Made by a program: the position numbers and the translations under genes. From NCBI GenBank assembly GCA_021298015.1, contig JAJTGY010000030.1, forward strand, positions 1-48,408: a stretch of DNA of 48,408 bases, written 5' to 3'. Of this stretch, positions 1-9,177 are shown one piece after another; positions within the stretch are counted from its first letter, which is position 1, and every line of letters starts with the position of its first letter. Origin of the DNA: Flammeovirgaceae bacterium (GTDB lineage: Bacteria > Bacteroidota > Bacteroidia > Cytophagales > Cyclobacteriaceae). Under the pieces are notes generated by a model, which was not told the DNA's origin, did no database searches, and saw nothing but the letters and a program-made list of their open reading frames with translations.

Positions 1-89
1 CCGCGACACCCTTGCTCTTAGCTAATGATATGCACTTCAGCACTCATTCGGGACTTGCACCCTTTAGCCAGTAAACATGCCTGACGCAC
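1..89 (-). mobile_element. Group II intron, 5' end (partial, class C-like)
   Basis: Read on the minus strand from position 89 leftwards, the sequence starts GTGCG, the usual 5' boundary of group II introns, and contains GGGTGCAAGTCCC (roughly intron nt 28-40), the typical domain I hairpin. It is identical to the plus-strand sequence at the right end of the window except for one substitution at intron nt 26 (window positions 64 and 48346). It begins three bases after the T-tract of the terminator of the adjacent gene, in the same orientation as transcription, as class C introns do. Only the first 89 nt lie in the window, so neither the reverse transcriptase nor domains V/VI can be seen. Class C assignment is inferred from the insertion site. 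Confidence 0.82.
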
Positions 90-92
90 AAC

Positions 93-114
93 AAAAAGGC
101 TGCCAATGGCAGCC
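93..114 (-). terminator. Rho-independent terminator of the BNR-repeat gene
   Basis: GGCTGCC and GGCAGCC (98-104 and 108-114) form a 7-bp stem with a 3-nt loop. On the minus strand it is followed by five T residues (complement of 93-97). It lies 20 bp past the stop of the 135-3326 gene. A T-run on the other side (115-119) makes it potentially bidirectional. The group II intron starts 3 nt after the minus-strand T-tract. Confidence 0.85.
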
Positions 115-134
115 TTTTTCATGATCCGAACTAA

Positions 135-3100
135 TCAGTTATTAATCTCTTGCTCCTTTGGTTCTGCCACCAATGCGGGCATGTTCTTTTCGCGGAATAA
201 CTTGTTGTAGTTTCCTATGTCCATTTGAATCAACTGACTCATCTGTTGCTTGTAGCGAGTCCAGTCGGCCTGCACATCGCGACCACGATCCTGCACCCCT
301 TTGGTTAAGCGCGGATCGTGCGTATCGGCTACGCTGCGCAACTGTAAAAACTCTGCATTCAGTTTATTTGGGAAGTTGATGACATCCTGGAAGTTTTTGC
401 TTCGGGGCTCAACCAGATTGCTCTCCCACTTCTCAATTTTATTCACCAGGTCTTTCCCGGTATTCACCAAGTCCTTAGCGTCCGCATTATCCTTAAGCGA
501 TTCGTTGTACGTTTCGATTTGCTTTTTCACCTGCCGCATTCGGTTTACGGCCTTGTGCAGTTCATCAAATTGCTCACTGGCCTGCCGTAGGAATTCCTGC
601 TGAGCCGCCCACTCCGCGGCTGTGGCCTTCACATGGGGATCGGAAATGATTTCCAATTCCGTCTCGGAAGACTGCCCCTTGTACGTAATGCGGGCTTTAT
701 ACTTGCCCGGTGCAACGCGATAGCCGCTGTGATCGCCATACACAAAAACACCGGGCACGCCCGTCAAAGCCTCGGTGCGGAAATCCCATGCAAAGCGATT
801 GAGGCCAGCCTCAGCGGGAATGGTTTGTTTGGCGGGAGGGCCGCCCGGCCAGGGCTTGAAACCGTCATCGGCCTTGTTTGAATAAGAACGAATCACACGA
901 CCGTTCAGGTCCATGATCTGTAAGGTGACCTTGGCGGTATCGGCCTTCTCTTTCAAATAATAATCGAGGATAACGCCATTCAGCGGATTGCGGCCGAGGC
1001 CGGGTATATCACCGAAGTAGGCCGGAATGGTAACCGATGACAACCGATAGGTAGGCTTGGGAGAAAACACTTTCACCACTGCATCGCCAAATGCGCCTTT
1101 GCTTTGCTGGATAGCTGACAGATCATCCAAAATCCAGAAGGAACGACCAGCCGTGGCGGCTACCAGGTCATTGTCGCGGATGGTTAAGTCCGTAACAGGC
1201 ACCACCGGCAGGTTGAGCTGGAACTTGCTGAAGTTTACACCCCCATTGTAGGAAATGAAAAAGCCCCGCTCCGAACCGGCATAAAGCAGATCTTTCACCT
1301 TTTTATCTTCACGTATCACTTTGATAAAGTCATCGGCCTCTACACCGGCTCCAATCTTCGTCCAGGTCTTGCCGTAGTCAACCGACTTGTAGGTCATGTT
1401 GCTATAGTCGCTGAACTTATAGCGCGAAGCCGAAATGTAAACGGTGCCTTTTTCGTGAGGCGACACTTCGATGGAGTGAATCATGCCTTCCGGCAAACCG
1501 GCTGGTGTCACGTTGCTCCAGTTCTTGCCGCCATCGCGCGTCAGGTGCACCAGTCCACAATCACTGCCGGTGTAAATAACGCCCGGCTCGTGAGGCGACT
1601 CCATCACATAATAGATCGTATTGTAGTTCTCTCCGCCCGCGCCTTCATTGGTAATGGGTCCACCGCTTACATCCTGTTTAGTTGAGTCATTGCGCGTAAG
1701 GTCCGGGCTAATCACTTCCCAGCTCATACCCCCGTTATTGGTACGGAACAGCACGTTGCCCGCATGATACATAACCTTTGGGTCGTGCGGAGAGTTGAGA
1801 AAGGGCGCGTTCCAGTTAAAACGATATTTCATTTTCTTGGGCGCGAAGGCAAGATTCGTTGACGGGTATTCCTGAATATCTTTGGTCTCACCGGTGCGCA
1901 GGTCAAGTACATCAATCTGACCTTGGTAACAACCACCAAAAAGCAACTGTGGATCATTCGGATTGTCGAAGGCGACCCAGGCACTTTCACATCCGGGTCC
2001 GTTTGTCCAGTCCTTATCGGTGATACCAAAACTTCCGTTGCGGCTTGGCGTGGCTACTGAGGAGTTGTCTTGCTGGCCACCATAAACCCAGTATGGAAAA
2101 CGATTATCGGCAATAACGCGGTAAAACTGGGCCGTAGCCTGATTGTTGATGGGCGACCAGGTGCGTCCGGTGTTGTAGGTAATTTCACCCCCGCCATCAT
2201 CGGCCAGCGCCAGGTTTTGATTATTTTTTGGGTTGATCCACAGATCATGCGTGTCGCCATGACCCACCCGGATATTCGCAAAGCTACGGCCACCATCAAT
2301 GGAACGCATCATGGGCGCATTGAGCACGTACACCACATCGGCATTGACCGGATCAGCAAAAATCTCCATGTAGTACCATGAGCGGGCCGTCAGCGTCTGG
2401 TCGTTGGTCATGAGGTTCCATTTCTTGCCGCCATCATCACTTCGATAAACACCGGCTTTCGATTTTTCGGCTTCCACAATGGCGAACACCCGATTCGGAT
2501 TCGCGCGTGAAACACTGATGCCAATCTTACCCATCTCTTTGGGCAGACCGTCATTGATTTTATTCCACGTTTCACCACCATCGGTTGACTTCCACACGGA
2601 GCAACCGGCACCACCGCTCTCCACTTTCCACGGGTAACGCCTGTGTTGCCAGGTGGCCGCATACAATATGCGGGGATTGGTCATGTCCATCGTGAGAGAC
2701 GATGCTCCCGAGTTTTCATCCACAAACAACACGCGTTTCCAGGTAGCACCCCCATCGGTTGACTTGTACACACCGCGTTCGGCATTGGGGCCATGCACCG
2801 TTCCTTGTGCAGCAACATATACGACATCCGGATTACCCGGATGGACGACAACATCCGAAATATGACGCGTTTTTTCGAGGCCGATATTTTTCCAGGTTTT
2901 GCCTCCATCGGTTGATTTGTAAACCCCATCGCCATAGGAGGTCATGACACCCCGCACTGCGTGCTCACCCGTACCTACGTAAATCACATTCGGGTCGCTC
3001 TCACTCACGGCAATATCACCGATGGAACCAACCTTGAAAAACCCATCGGAAATGTTGCGCCAGGTCATACCGCCATCATCGGTTTTGCCCATCCCACCAC

Positions 3101-3326
3101 CGGTATAGCCAACATAGTACGTCATGGCATCCAGCGGATGGCCGGCAATGGCATTGGCACGGCCTCCGCGAAAGGGGCCGATGTTTCGCCATTTCAAGCC
3201 CTTAAACTGATCAGCATTTATTGACGGGCCGCCAGGCTGCACAGCCGGTTTGGCTTTGCTTTTTTGCGCCCACCCCGCTGATGATATCAACAGGCACAAT
3301 GAAAACAAAAAGAGAAAACGCTTCAT
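135..3326 (-). CDS. Exported BNR/sortilin-like repeat protein ('glycosyl hydrolase' family)
   Basis: The 1063-residue product begins with a clear signal peptide ([21 protein letters not shown]). About residues 40-760 hold at least ten Asp-box/BNR motifs of the form S-x-DGG-x-TW ([41 protein letters not shown] and others), the mark of VPS10/sortilin-type beta-propellers. The last 300 residues hold a beta-sandwich-like stretch followed by a charged, probably helical region rich in Lys, Glu and Gln. Databases usually call such proteins glycosyl hydrolases, but no catalytic residues support an activity here; a surface or periplasmic binding role is equally likely. It is the last gene of the minus-strand run and has its own terminator. 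The 71 bp upstream show no clear TAnnTTTG promoter. Confidence 0.85.
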   Translation of the reverse strand: MKRFLFLFSLCLLISSAGWAQKSKAKPAVQPGGPSINADQFKGLKWRNIGPFRGGRANAIAGHPLDAMTYYVGYTGGGMGKTDDGGMTWRNISDGFFKVGSIGDIAVSESDPNVIYVGTGEHAVRGVMTSYGDGVYKSTDGGKTWKNIGLEKTRHISDVVVHPGNPDVVYVAAQGTVHGPNAERGVYKSTDGGATWKRVLFVDENSGASSLTMDMTNPRILYAATWQHRRYPWKVESGGAGCSVWKSTDGGETWNKINDGLPKEMGKIGISVSRANPNRVFAIVEAEKSKAGVYRSDDGGKKWNLMTNDQTLTARSWYYMEIFADPVNADVVYVLNAPMMRSIDGGRSFANIRVGHGDTHDLWINPKNNQNLALADDGGGEITYNTGRTWSPINNQATAQFYRVIADNRFPYWVYGGQQDNSSVATPSRNGSFGITDKDWTNGPGCESAWVAFDNPNDPQLLFGGCYQGQIDVLDLRTGETKDIQEYPSTNLAFAPKKMKYRFNWNAPFLNSPHDPKVMYHAGNVLFRTNNGGMSWEVISPDLTRNDSTKQDVSGGPITNEGAGGENYNTIYYVMESPHEPGVIYTGSDCGLVHLTRDGGKNWSNVTPAGLPEGMIHSIEVSPHEKGTVYISASRYKFSDYSNMTYKSVDYGKTWTKIGAGVEADDFIKVIREDKKVKDLLYAGSERGFFISYNGGVNFSKFQLNLPVVPVTDLTIRDNDLVAATAGRSFWILDDLSAIQQSKGAFGDAVVKVFSPKPTYRLSSVTIPAYFGDIPGLGRNPLNGVILDYYLKEKADTAKVTLQIMDLNGRVIRSYSNKADDGFKPWPGGPPAKQTIPAEAGLNRFAWDFRTEALTGVPGVFVYGDHSGYRVAPGKYKARITYKGQSSETELEIISDPHVKATAAEWAAQQEFLRQASEQFDELHKAVNRMRQVKKQIETYNESLKDNADAKDLVNTGKDLVNKIEKWESNLVEPRSKNFQDVINFPNKLNAEFLQLRSVADTHDPRLTKGVQDRGRDVQADWTRYKQQMSQLIQMDIGNYNKLFREKNMPALVAEPKEQEINN

Positions 3327-3397
3327 ACGAATTTTGATTTATTTCCCAGAGTTAAGGAAAAAGAAAAAAAGAACCTACTGGAATTTTGGCAAGCGGT

Positions 3398-4777
3398 TCA
3401 GCGGTTGGCCAGTTCGCGCAATGCCCGGCCAAATCCAACTTTAATCGCGTGGCCATCCCGATGATGTTGGTTTTTGACGACCCAACGGCCCCCAACCAAT
3501 GTGCCCAGATTGCGGCTGGAGTCAGATGTATAAAGCAAGGTGGCCAGCCGGTTGCGGGCCGAAGTGGCCGCTGCCAGGTGCGCAGTTGAGTTTACGACCA
3601 GGGCATCGAGGGGTTGACCGATATCAAAGTGATTTTGCTGATTTTTTCCCATCGCCCATCGCCCGCGGGTAACCGACTCATGGATCAGATACTGCGCGGC
3701 ATCCCCTGAAAACGAGTTTCGCTTGTGGGTAATTAATCGCTGCCGGTAGTCAATCATTCGCAATTCCTCAAACGGGTTCAGCCCGATGTGGCTGTCCGTG
3801 CCGATGCTCCATCGCCCGCCCTTTTGCACGTATTCCTTCATTCGAAAAATACCATCGCCCAGGTTGCCTTCGGTAGATGGACAAAGCACTACGTTGGCTC
3901 CAGACTTGGCGAGACCATTCAACTCCGGGTCATCAAGGTGAGTGGAATGAACAAGATGAAAGCGGCTATTTAGATCGGCATGGTTTAGCAACCACTGCAT
4001 CGGTCGCTGCCCGCAGTACGCGAGGCAATCCGTGACCTCCTTCAGTTGCTCAGAAACATGAAGATGGATGGGGAGCGTGGCCGGTGCCCACGCCAACGTT
4101 CTCTGCACATCCGAAAAATCAACCGCGCGCAAGGAATGAACACTCACTGCTGTTGATGCATTTTCATGCTTTCGCACAACCGCTTCCGTAGCCTCAAACA
4201 AGCGAACGTACTCATCCAAAGTTTTGGAGATAAACCTGCGTTGACGGGGTTGGGGATCGACTCCAAAATTTCCTTTCTGGTAAAAAACAGGAATCAACGT
4301 AAGGCGAATGCCGGCCTGAGCCGCTGCGGCCACCAATCGCTCACCCATCTCAGCAGGATGATGGTACGGCCGGCCATCCGGATCGTGATGCAGGTAATGA
4401 AACTCGGCCACCTGCGTATAGCCGTGGCGAACCATCTCCGCGTAAAGCATGGCGGCAATCGCCTGCATCTGTTCCGGATTGATGGCCAACGCACATCGAT
4501 ACATGGCCTCGCGCCAGGTCCAGAAATCATCTTCTGTCCCAGCCGGGTGGTTTTCGGCCAGGCCCGCCATGGCATATTGAAAGGCGTGCGAATGAGCATT
4601 CTGAAATCCGGGGAGGGCAAAGCCCGCAACATATTCGATGGCAGTCGACTCGACTGGCGGTGAATCAGAAAGAAAACGAATGGTGCCTTTCTCATCCACC
4701 CCGACATACGCTGGGGACACCCATCCCTCGCCCTGTAGCAGACCGGAAAACTGGAAGTACTTTAAGATCAGGCTCAT
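3398..4777 (-). CDS. hutF: Formimidoylglutamate deiminase
   Basis: This 459-residue amidohydrolase matches HutF, which hydrolyses N-formimino-L-glutamate to N-formyl-L-glutamate and ammonia in histidine degradation. The metal-dependent amidohydrolase signature is visible: NAHSHAFQ near residue 60 (first two metal His), LHVSEQ near residue 240, HSTHLD near 275, and GTDSHIGLNPFEELR near 330 with the metal Asp. The substrate-pocket HSLRAV is also present, which separates HutF from generic chlorohydrolases. Length fits the family. The ATG at 4777 gives the standard N-terminus. It follows hutG by 45 bp on the same strand, so the two enzymes act in sequence (HutF, then HutG). No hutH, hutU or hutI lies in the window. 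Confidence 0.93.
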   Translation of the reverse strand: MSLILKYFQFSGLLQGEGWVSPAYVGVDEKGTIRFLSDSPPVESTAIEYVAGFALPGFQNAHSHAFQYAMAGLAENHPAGTEDDFWTWREAMYRCALAINPEQMQAIAAMLYAEMVRHGYTQVAEFHYLHHDPDGRPYHHPAEMGERLVAAAAQAGIRLTLIPVFYQKGNFGVDPQPRQRRFISKTLDEYVRLFEATEAVVRKHENASTAVSVHSLRAVDFSDVQRTLAWAPATLPIHLHVSEQLKEVTDCLAYCGQRPMQWLLNHADLNSRFHLVHSTHLDDPELNGLAKSGANVVLCPSTEGNLGDGIFRMKEYVQKGGRWSIGTDSHIGLNPFEELRMIDYRQRLITHKRNSFSGDAAQYLIHESVTRGRWAMGKNQQNHFDIGQPLDALVVNSTAHLAAATSARNRLATLLYTSDSSRNLGTLVGGRWVVKNQHHRDGHAIKVGFGRALRELANR

Positions 4778-4822
4778 ATTTGTCTGGCAACAATCAGCTA
4801 TGTTTGTTATGGCATTCTCAAC

Positions 4823-5620
4823 TTACAACACCTCAATCAACCGCTCAAAGGTTCGCTTGAGCAGTTCTCTCATTTTTTCCGCGCGAAGGGGCTCATAGAC
4901 CTTCTCCGCGTCATCCATGTAATTCACTTTGGTCATTTCCAATTGCAACGCGTGCTGGTTAGCGGTTGGGCTTCCATACGCTCGCGTGATGTAACCGCCC
5001 TTAAACGGGTGGTTGTGGCTCACCTGGTACGAGCTGTGGTCAAGCGTATGCAGGGCTGCTTCGATCAGTCCCGGGCTGGCCGAGGTACCATCGGCATCAC
5101 CTAAAATCAAATCGGGAAATTTCTCCGGCCGTATAGTGGGCACATGTTGGCGAATGGAGTGGCAATCCCACAACAGCACGCGGCCAAACTGTTCTTTTGT
5201 GGCTGCCAGAAGCTGTTGCAGTTGTTGGTGGTACGGGGTGTAGTAACGTTCCACTCTGCGATGAATTTCAGTTGCATCCACTTCCTGGCGCTGATCGCGA
5301 TAAAGTGCGTGGCCCAAAAAATCCGTGGTGGGACAAAGTGCGGTGATAATTCGTCCATCCGTGTACAATGGCTTGCTTTGCGGATCGCGGTTGAGATCAA
5401 TTACCCAGCGGGAGTAGTGCGCATAAACCATCGTGATGCCCATGGTGGGTACGAAATCGTAGAGCTGATGCACAAACCAATCCGTGTCATCGGGTGCTGC
5501 CATCAACCCGGGATCATACTGTGAAACCAACTCCTCGGGAGAAGCGGTGCCGCAGTGAGGTACGCTTACCACTATGGGCACCCGTGTGCCAGACGGCTGC
5601 CGGATGTGAAATGGCGCCAT
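4823..5620 (-). CDS. hutG: N-formylglutamate deformylase
   Basis: The 265-residue protein belongs to the N-formylglutamate amidohydrolase (FGase) family, converting N-formyl-L-glutamate to glutamate and formate. Family motifs are SVPHCGT near residue 20, WVIDLNRDP near 70, LLWDCHSIR near 150, and the C-terminal FKGGYITRAYG followed by LQLEM near 205-230. His and Asp residues in these motifs are the probable metal ligands. Being next to hutF makes the histidine-degradation role more secure than for isolated FGase homologs. The gene sits 14 bp after a microprotein gene and is probably co-transcribed with the cell-wall genes upstream of it. Confidence 0.92.
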   Translation of the reverse strand: MAPFHIRQPSGTRVPIVVSVPHCGTASPEELVSQYDPGLMAAPDDTDWFVHQLYDFVPTMGITMVYAHYSRWVIDLNRDPQSKPLYTDGRIITALCPTTDFLGHALYRDQRQEVDATEIHRRVERYYTPYHQQLQQLLAATKEQFGRVLLWDCHSIRQHVPTIRPEKFPDLILGDADGTSASPGLIEAALHTLDHSSYQVSHNHPFKGGYITRAYGSPTANQHALQLEMTKVNYMDDAEKVYEPLRAEKMRELLKRTFERLIEVL

Positions 5621-5633
5621 GGGCTATTTCCCT

Positions 5634-5891
5634 TTACACCTGGCCAATGCTTGCTCTAAGGTGCTGCTCGGCTAACTCACGTTGTTTGGCCGCTTCAGCT
5701 TGAAGTGCCGCGGCTTCTCTCTTACATAAATCGGCTTCCATTGAGGCCTCAATTGTGTGTTTCGTGTTCGCTTCCGCGGCCTCCGCTTGTCGCTTGGCCT
5801 CCGCTTGTTGGACAAAAGCGTAAACAATAGCCGTGAGCAGAAGTAAGAACAAAACAGCATTGGCTATCAAGCTAATCTTTTCTGACTTCAT
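5634..5891 (-). CDS. Membrane-anchored coiled-coil microprotein (second of a tandem pair)
   Basis: I do not recognise a named family. The ATG at 5891 gives 85 residues: a short polar start, one transmembrane helix (about residues 8-27, Leu/Ala/Val rich), then an Ala/Glu/Gln/Arg-rich helical tail with heptad-like spacing, containing a single Cys. The tail is predicted to be periplasmic or cytoplasmic coiled coil; topology cannot be settled from sequence alone. The architecture matches the gene just upstream (5916-6149), which suggests an old duplication. The position between a NagZ-like enzyme and hutG gives no clear functional lead. Confidence 0.6.
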   Translation of the reverse strand: MKSEKISLIANAVLFLLLLTAIVYAFVQQAEAKRQAEAAEANTKHTIEASMEADLCKREAAALQAEAAKQRELAEQHLRASIGQV

Positions 5892-5915
5892 GACTATCAA
5901 TTTAAGGTCAGAACG

Positions 5916-6149
5916 CTATCTCTTTTTGCAATCCTGCAATGCACGCTCCAACGCCACGCGATGCGTTTCGGCAAGATGCCGTTGACTCTCGGCTTCGCGT
6001 TGTCCCGCAATACTCATATCTCGTTGGATCTGCGCCTCGCGTAAAATTACTTCAGCTTGTATCTGTTGGGTTAATCCGTAACCCAATGACACCAAAAGCA
6101 ACAACCCTAATAAAATCAAGACCAAAACAGGAACGCGAATTGTTTTCAT
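5916..6149 (-). CDS. Membrane-anchored coiled-coil microprotein (first of a tandem pair)
   Basis: This 77-residue protein has an N-terminal transmembrane helix (MKTIRVPVLVLILLG onward, residues 5-27) followed by a Gln/Glu/Arg/Ala-rich helix ending in a Cys and a basic tail (DCKKR). Its start codon overlaps the stop of the GH3 gene as ATGA, so translation is probably coupled to that gene. It shares layout, composition and size with the next gene downstream (5634-5891). No family is recognised. The overlap and the lack of in-frame stops support a real gene despite its size. Confidence 0.62.
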   Translation of the reverse strand: MKTIRVPVLVLILLGLLLLVSLGYGLTQQIQAEVILREAQIQRDMSIAGQREAESQRHLAETHRVALERALQDCKKR

Positions 6150-7369
6150 GATTTCTTATCTTTTTTTCGTTTCTTCTTGGATGCAGGTTCCGGCTTCTTG
6201 GCCGCTTCCAATTGCTGTCGCAAGGCAATGTTATCGTTCATGGCCTTGGTCCACAATTGACGATACTGCTCTCCCGCCAAATCATTCATGGATGCTTTCA
6301 ACTTTCGTATGCGCTGATACGACTCATCTATTCTTGCCCGGGGGATCTCACCTTTCAGTACAGCCTGACGAATGACATCAAAAATCCAAATGGGCTTTTG
6401 TTTCAAACTGCCCGGTACGTTGTTGGCAAAGCACAACACATCCACCCCCGCCAGGATGGCCAGTTTAATGCTCTCTTCAAAACCATATTGCTTTGAGATG
6501 GCCTCCATCTGCATGTCATCGGAAAAAATAACTCCGTTGTAATTCAGGCGCTGGCGCAACATGCCATTCAGTATCTCACGCGAAAGCGTGCCAGGCAAAC
6601 CGGCTGTGTCCAGTTTCTTATTCACGATATGGCAACTCATAATGGCATCTACATGACCCGATTGCAACAAAGCCTGGTAAGGCTTCAACTCGCGTTCCGT
6701 CCAGGTGCGGGTAACATCGGCAACGCCAAAATGCGAATCGGTGGTTGAGCTGCCATGACCCGGAAAGTGTTTCAGTACGGTGACAACCCGGAATTTTCGG
6801 TGTTGTTCAATGAACTCGCGCGCCCAAAAGGTTACACTGTCTTCGTTGGCTGAATAGGCCCGCCCTGATTTTACGATGACCGGGTTTGTGGGCTCTACCG
6901 CTACGTCCACGCAAGGCGCAAAGTTGACATTGAAACCAAGGCCGGCCAGCGTTGCCGCTGTGGCCTCTGCATAAAAGCGTGCAGAGTCCAACGATTTTCC
7001 CTTCCCGGTGGCCTCGGCTGTGATCGACCGGGTGAAGCCGTACTTTTCCTTTAGTCGATTGACGCGCCCCCCCTCCTGATCAATAGCAACAAACAAACGG
7101 GTGGGTGCCGCCTTCTGGTAGGCCCAAATAATCTTCTTCAGATCGGCAAAGGCACTGGTTTTCTTGGGGACATTTTTTTCGAATAAGATGATGCCACCCA
7201 CCCGGCCGGATTGTACGGCTTCATACACTAGAGTATCCACATCTGCCCGTGGTATGCCCAACAGCAGCATCTGCCCGATCTTAAAATCAAGACTATCGCG
7301 TAACTGAGCTTGCGTACTCATGGCTAGCCCTATCAGGGTCAATACTAAAAACAACTTCTTCATCAACAT
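6146..7369 (-). CDS. Exported glycoside hydrolase family 3 (NagZ-like beta-N-acetylhexosaminidase)
   Basis: The catalytic domain carries GH3/NagZ motifs: VAIDQEGGRVNRL near residue 95, FAPCVDVA near 150, KHFPGHGSSTTDSHFG near 200 with the NagZ His/Asp acid-base dyad, and IFSDDMQM near 265 with the nucleophile Asp. It probably releases N-acetylglucosamine from peptidoglycan fragments. The usual cytosolic NagZ lacks a signal peptide, whereas this protein has one (MLMKKLFLVLTLIGLAMSTQAQ), so it acts in the periplasm. The C-terminus is a Lys-rich tail (KKKRKKDKKS). ATG 7369 lies one base after the dacB stop; ATG 7363 is an equally good start. The gene overlaps the downstream microprotein by ATGA. 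Pairing with a PBP4 homolog fits cell-wall remodelling. Confidence 0.88.
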   Translation of the reverse strand: MLMKKLFLVLTLIGLAMSTQAQLRDSLDFKIGQMLLLGIPRADVDTLVYEAVQSGRVGGIILFEKNVPKKTSAFADLKKIIWAYQKAAPTRLFVAIDQEGGRVNRLKEKYGFTRSITAEATGKGKSLDSARFYAEATAATLAGLGFNVNFAPCVDVAVEPTNPVIVKSGRAYSANEDSVTFWAREFIEQHRKFRVVTVLKHFPGHGSSTTDSHFGVADVTRTWTERELKPYQALLQSGHVDAIMSCHIVNKKLDTAGLPGTLSREILNGMLRQRLNYNGVIFSDDMQMEAISKQYGFEESIKLAILAGVDVLCFANNVPGSLKQKPIWIFDVIRQAVLKGEIPRARIDESYQRIRKLKASMNDLAGEQYRQLWTKAMNDNIALRQQLEAAKKPEPASKKKRKKDKKS

Positions 7370-7370
7370 G

Positions 7371-8651
7371 TCAATAATGATCGCGGATGTATGTGAGCAG
7401 CGATTGCATCCAGGTGCGCACCTCGTTGCTGCTTTGCGTAAAATTAGCATTCATGAGGGCAAACACAAGTGTTTTGTTTTTCCGCGTTATGAGGTAGCCG
7501 CTCAACGCGTGGTTGTTGGCCAGGCTGCCTGTCTTTCCGAAAACAAAAGGTGGGTTAGCCACATACCAGTTTCGGAGTGTGCCCGGTTGCCCACCGGTGG
7601 CCAGCAGCGGGAAGAGGCGCTCGCGTGGATAGGTTTGCAACAACTTTTCCCATAATCGGCCCAGGCTACGGGGCGTATTCAGGTTGTAGCGCGAGAGTCC
7701 CGACCCGTCAACCCACACGGGCCTGTCGGGCAGGTCGCTCAAGTGGTTCTTCAGCAGGTAGTCAATGGCGATTTGCGTCTGCAAGGTGTCAGCTATTTTT
7801 CCGGAACAGGCGAGCAACAACTGTTCAGCCAAAAAATTATCGCTCTGCTGCATCATGACTTTATATACGCTATCGGCCGGAGTGGTCCACAGCGTTTGAA
7901 AACTGGCCAGTAACGGTTCGTCAATAACCGGTATGGACTTTTTCAACGTATCGGCCAGTAAGCGGGCAATCACACTGTCATCTGCGCGAAAAGGAATGAT
8001 CCAATCGCGAACGTTTCGCGTGCCGTGCTTCACCACCACGTCATTGGCTTCACCCCTCAGTCGCTCAACCCGGGTACGTCCATTGCCCGCCTCTTCGCGC
8101 ACATATTGATGGAAGTGATCAGGTGCCACACGTACAGTCTGCTCATCCACTTGAATTTCAATCACATTGCCGAACACCGGCAGAGCCGAGCGCTCAGGCG
8201 AGTATGACGCGTTGAAATCGTCCCAGGCCCAGCCGGGCCCAAATCGATCTTCGCGAAAGTTGGAGGACGAGAAGTAGATGGGCATGGCGGTGGTGCTGAG
8301 AAAAGAATAAACCGGATTACTTACGTTAACCTGGTTATAGAACAAGGTGGGGTCACCGGTACCCCAAATGATGAGCGAGTCACCACGATCGGTAAACCGA
8401 AGAGCTGGAATCGAATCGCCCAATAAGGTGAGGCTGGCGAATAGCGTTAGGATTTTTGTGTTGGAGGCAGGCGTGAAATACCGCGAGGCCTGATGATCAG
8501 CCAGCACCTTTCGCGTGGCAGGGTCATACAAATAGAAACCGATGTGATCCTGAAAACGGCCTTCAGCCGATCGAATTTCTTTGGCTACGTACCGCTGGGG
8601 GCTGCAGGCGGCCAGCAACGACAGCAGAAGCGCGAATACAACCAGCCTCAT
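7371..8651 (-). CDS. dacB: PBP4-type D-alanyl-D-alanine carboxypeptidase/endopeptidase lipoprotein
   Basis: This 426-residue S13-family enzyme removes or cleaves D-Ala cross-links in peptidoglycan. All three active-site motifs are visible: SNTK (residues 63-66, acylated Ser), the SxN motif in DGSGLSRYN near 310, and KTG in FGKTGSL near 375; MQQSDNFLAEQLL matches the conserved helix before the SxN motif. The N-terminus is a lipoprotein signal with Cys16 (LLAAC). I chose ATG 8651 because it overlaps the stop of the DinB-like gene as ATGA; a start nine bases earlier is possible. It is followed one base later by the GH3 gene, so the two wall enzymes are probably made together. Confidence 0.92.
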   Translation of the reverse strand: MRLVVFALLLSLLAACSPQRYVAKEIRSAEGRFQDHIGFYLYDPATRKVLADHQASRYFTPASNTKILTLFASLTLLGDSIPALRFTDRGDSLIIWGTGDPTLFYNQVNVSNPVYSFLSTTAMPIYFSSSNFREDRFGPGWAWDDFNASYSPERSALPVFGNVIEIQVDEQTVRVAPDHFHQYVREEAGNGRTRVERLRGEANDVVVKHGTRNVRDWIIPFRADDSVIARLLADTLKKSIPVIDEPLLASFQTLWTTPADSVYKVMMQQSDNFLAEQLLLACSGKIADTLQTQIAIDYLLKNHLSDLPDRPVWVDGSGLSRYNLNTPRSLGRLWEKLLQTYPRERLFPLLATGGQPGTLRNWYVANPPFVFGKTGSLANNHALSGYLITRKNKTLVFALMNANFTQSSNEVRTWMQSLLTYIRDHY

Positions 8652-9172
8652 CCCATCCACGGCTTGCCCTGATAGCGTTCCGTAAGGACCCTACGATGAT
8701 GAATCTCGTGCCCGGCAATAATAAATCCCAGGGCCAGCACCGATACTTCATTCTGGTTGGCTGTGCCCTTGCGCGTGAGCATTTCCTCGGTAAATCCCTC
8801 AAACAAATCCACTGTGGAAGAGCGCAGGTGAACCATTTCGGCTGCGATCTTTTTCAGCGGGCGTCCGGCCGCATTGGCCTCCGGGGCATAACTATTTTCG
8901 TCAAATGCAGACAATGGTGTTTTATCATTTCGCGCAAAACGCAGGGCACGGTAAGCAAAGATCCGTTCGGCATCCAGCGTGTGGCAAAGCACCTCGCGCA
9001 CCGTCCACTTGCCGTCCGCATAGCGAAAGTCAGCTTTAGCCTCCGGCCAGGCATGGACCCACTCCACCATGCGGTTGCCGGAGATACGCAACGCCTGAAT
9101 CACGTTGCTCTCCTCCACCAGTTTGACGTAATTTTTATAAAAAGAAGGAATGAAGTCCAGGTTGATCAACAT
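8648..9172 (-). CDS. DinB-family (four-helix bundle, metal-binding) protein
   Basis: The 174-residue protein fits the DinB/YfiT-like superfamily. KWTVREVLCHTLDAER (around residue 64) and AGHEIHHRRVL (155-159) place three His residues in the positions used to bind a divalent metal in this fold. Known relatives include bacillithiol or mycothiol transferases and stress-induced proteins; the substrate here is unknown. It ends in ATGA overlap with dacB and starts 5 bp after a lipoprotein gene, so it is inside the coupled operon, although a cell-wall role does not follow from the family. Confidence 0.85.
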   Translation of the reverse strand: MLINLDFIPSFYKNYVKLVEESNVIQALRISGNRMVEWVHAWPEAKADFRYADGKWTVREVLCHTLDAERIFAYRALRFARNDKTPLSAFDENSYAPEANAAGRPLKKIAAEMVHLRSSTVDLFEGFTEEMLTRKGTANQNEVSVLALGFIIAGHEIHHRRVLTERYQGKPWMG

Positions 9173-9177
9173 AAAAA

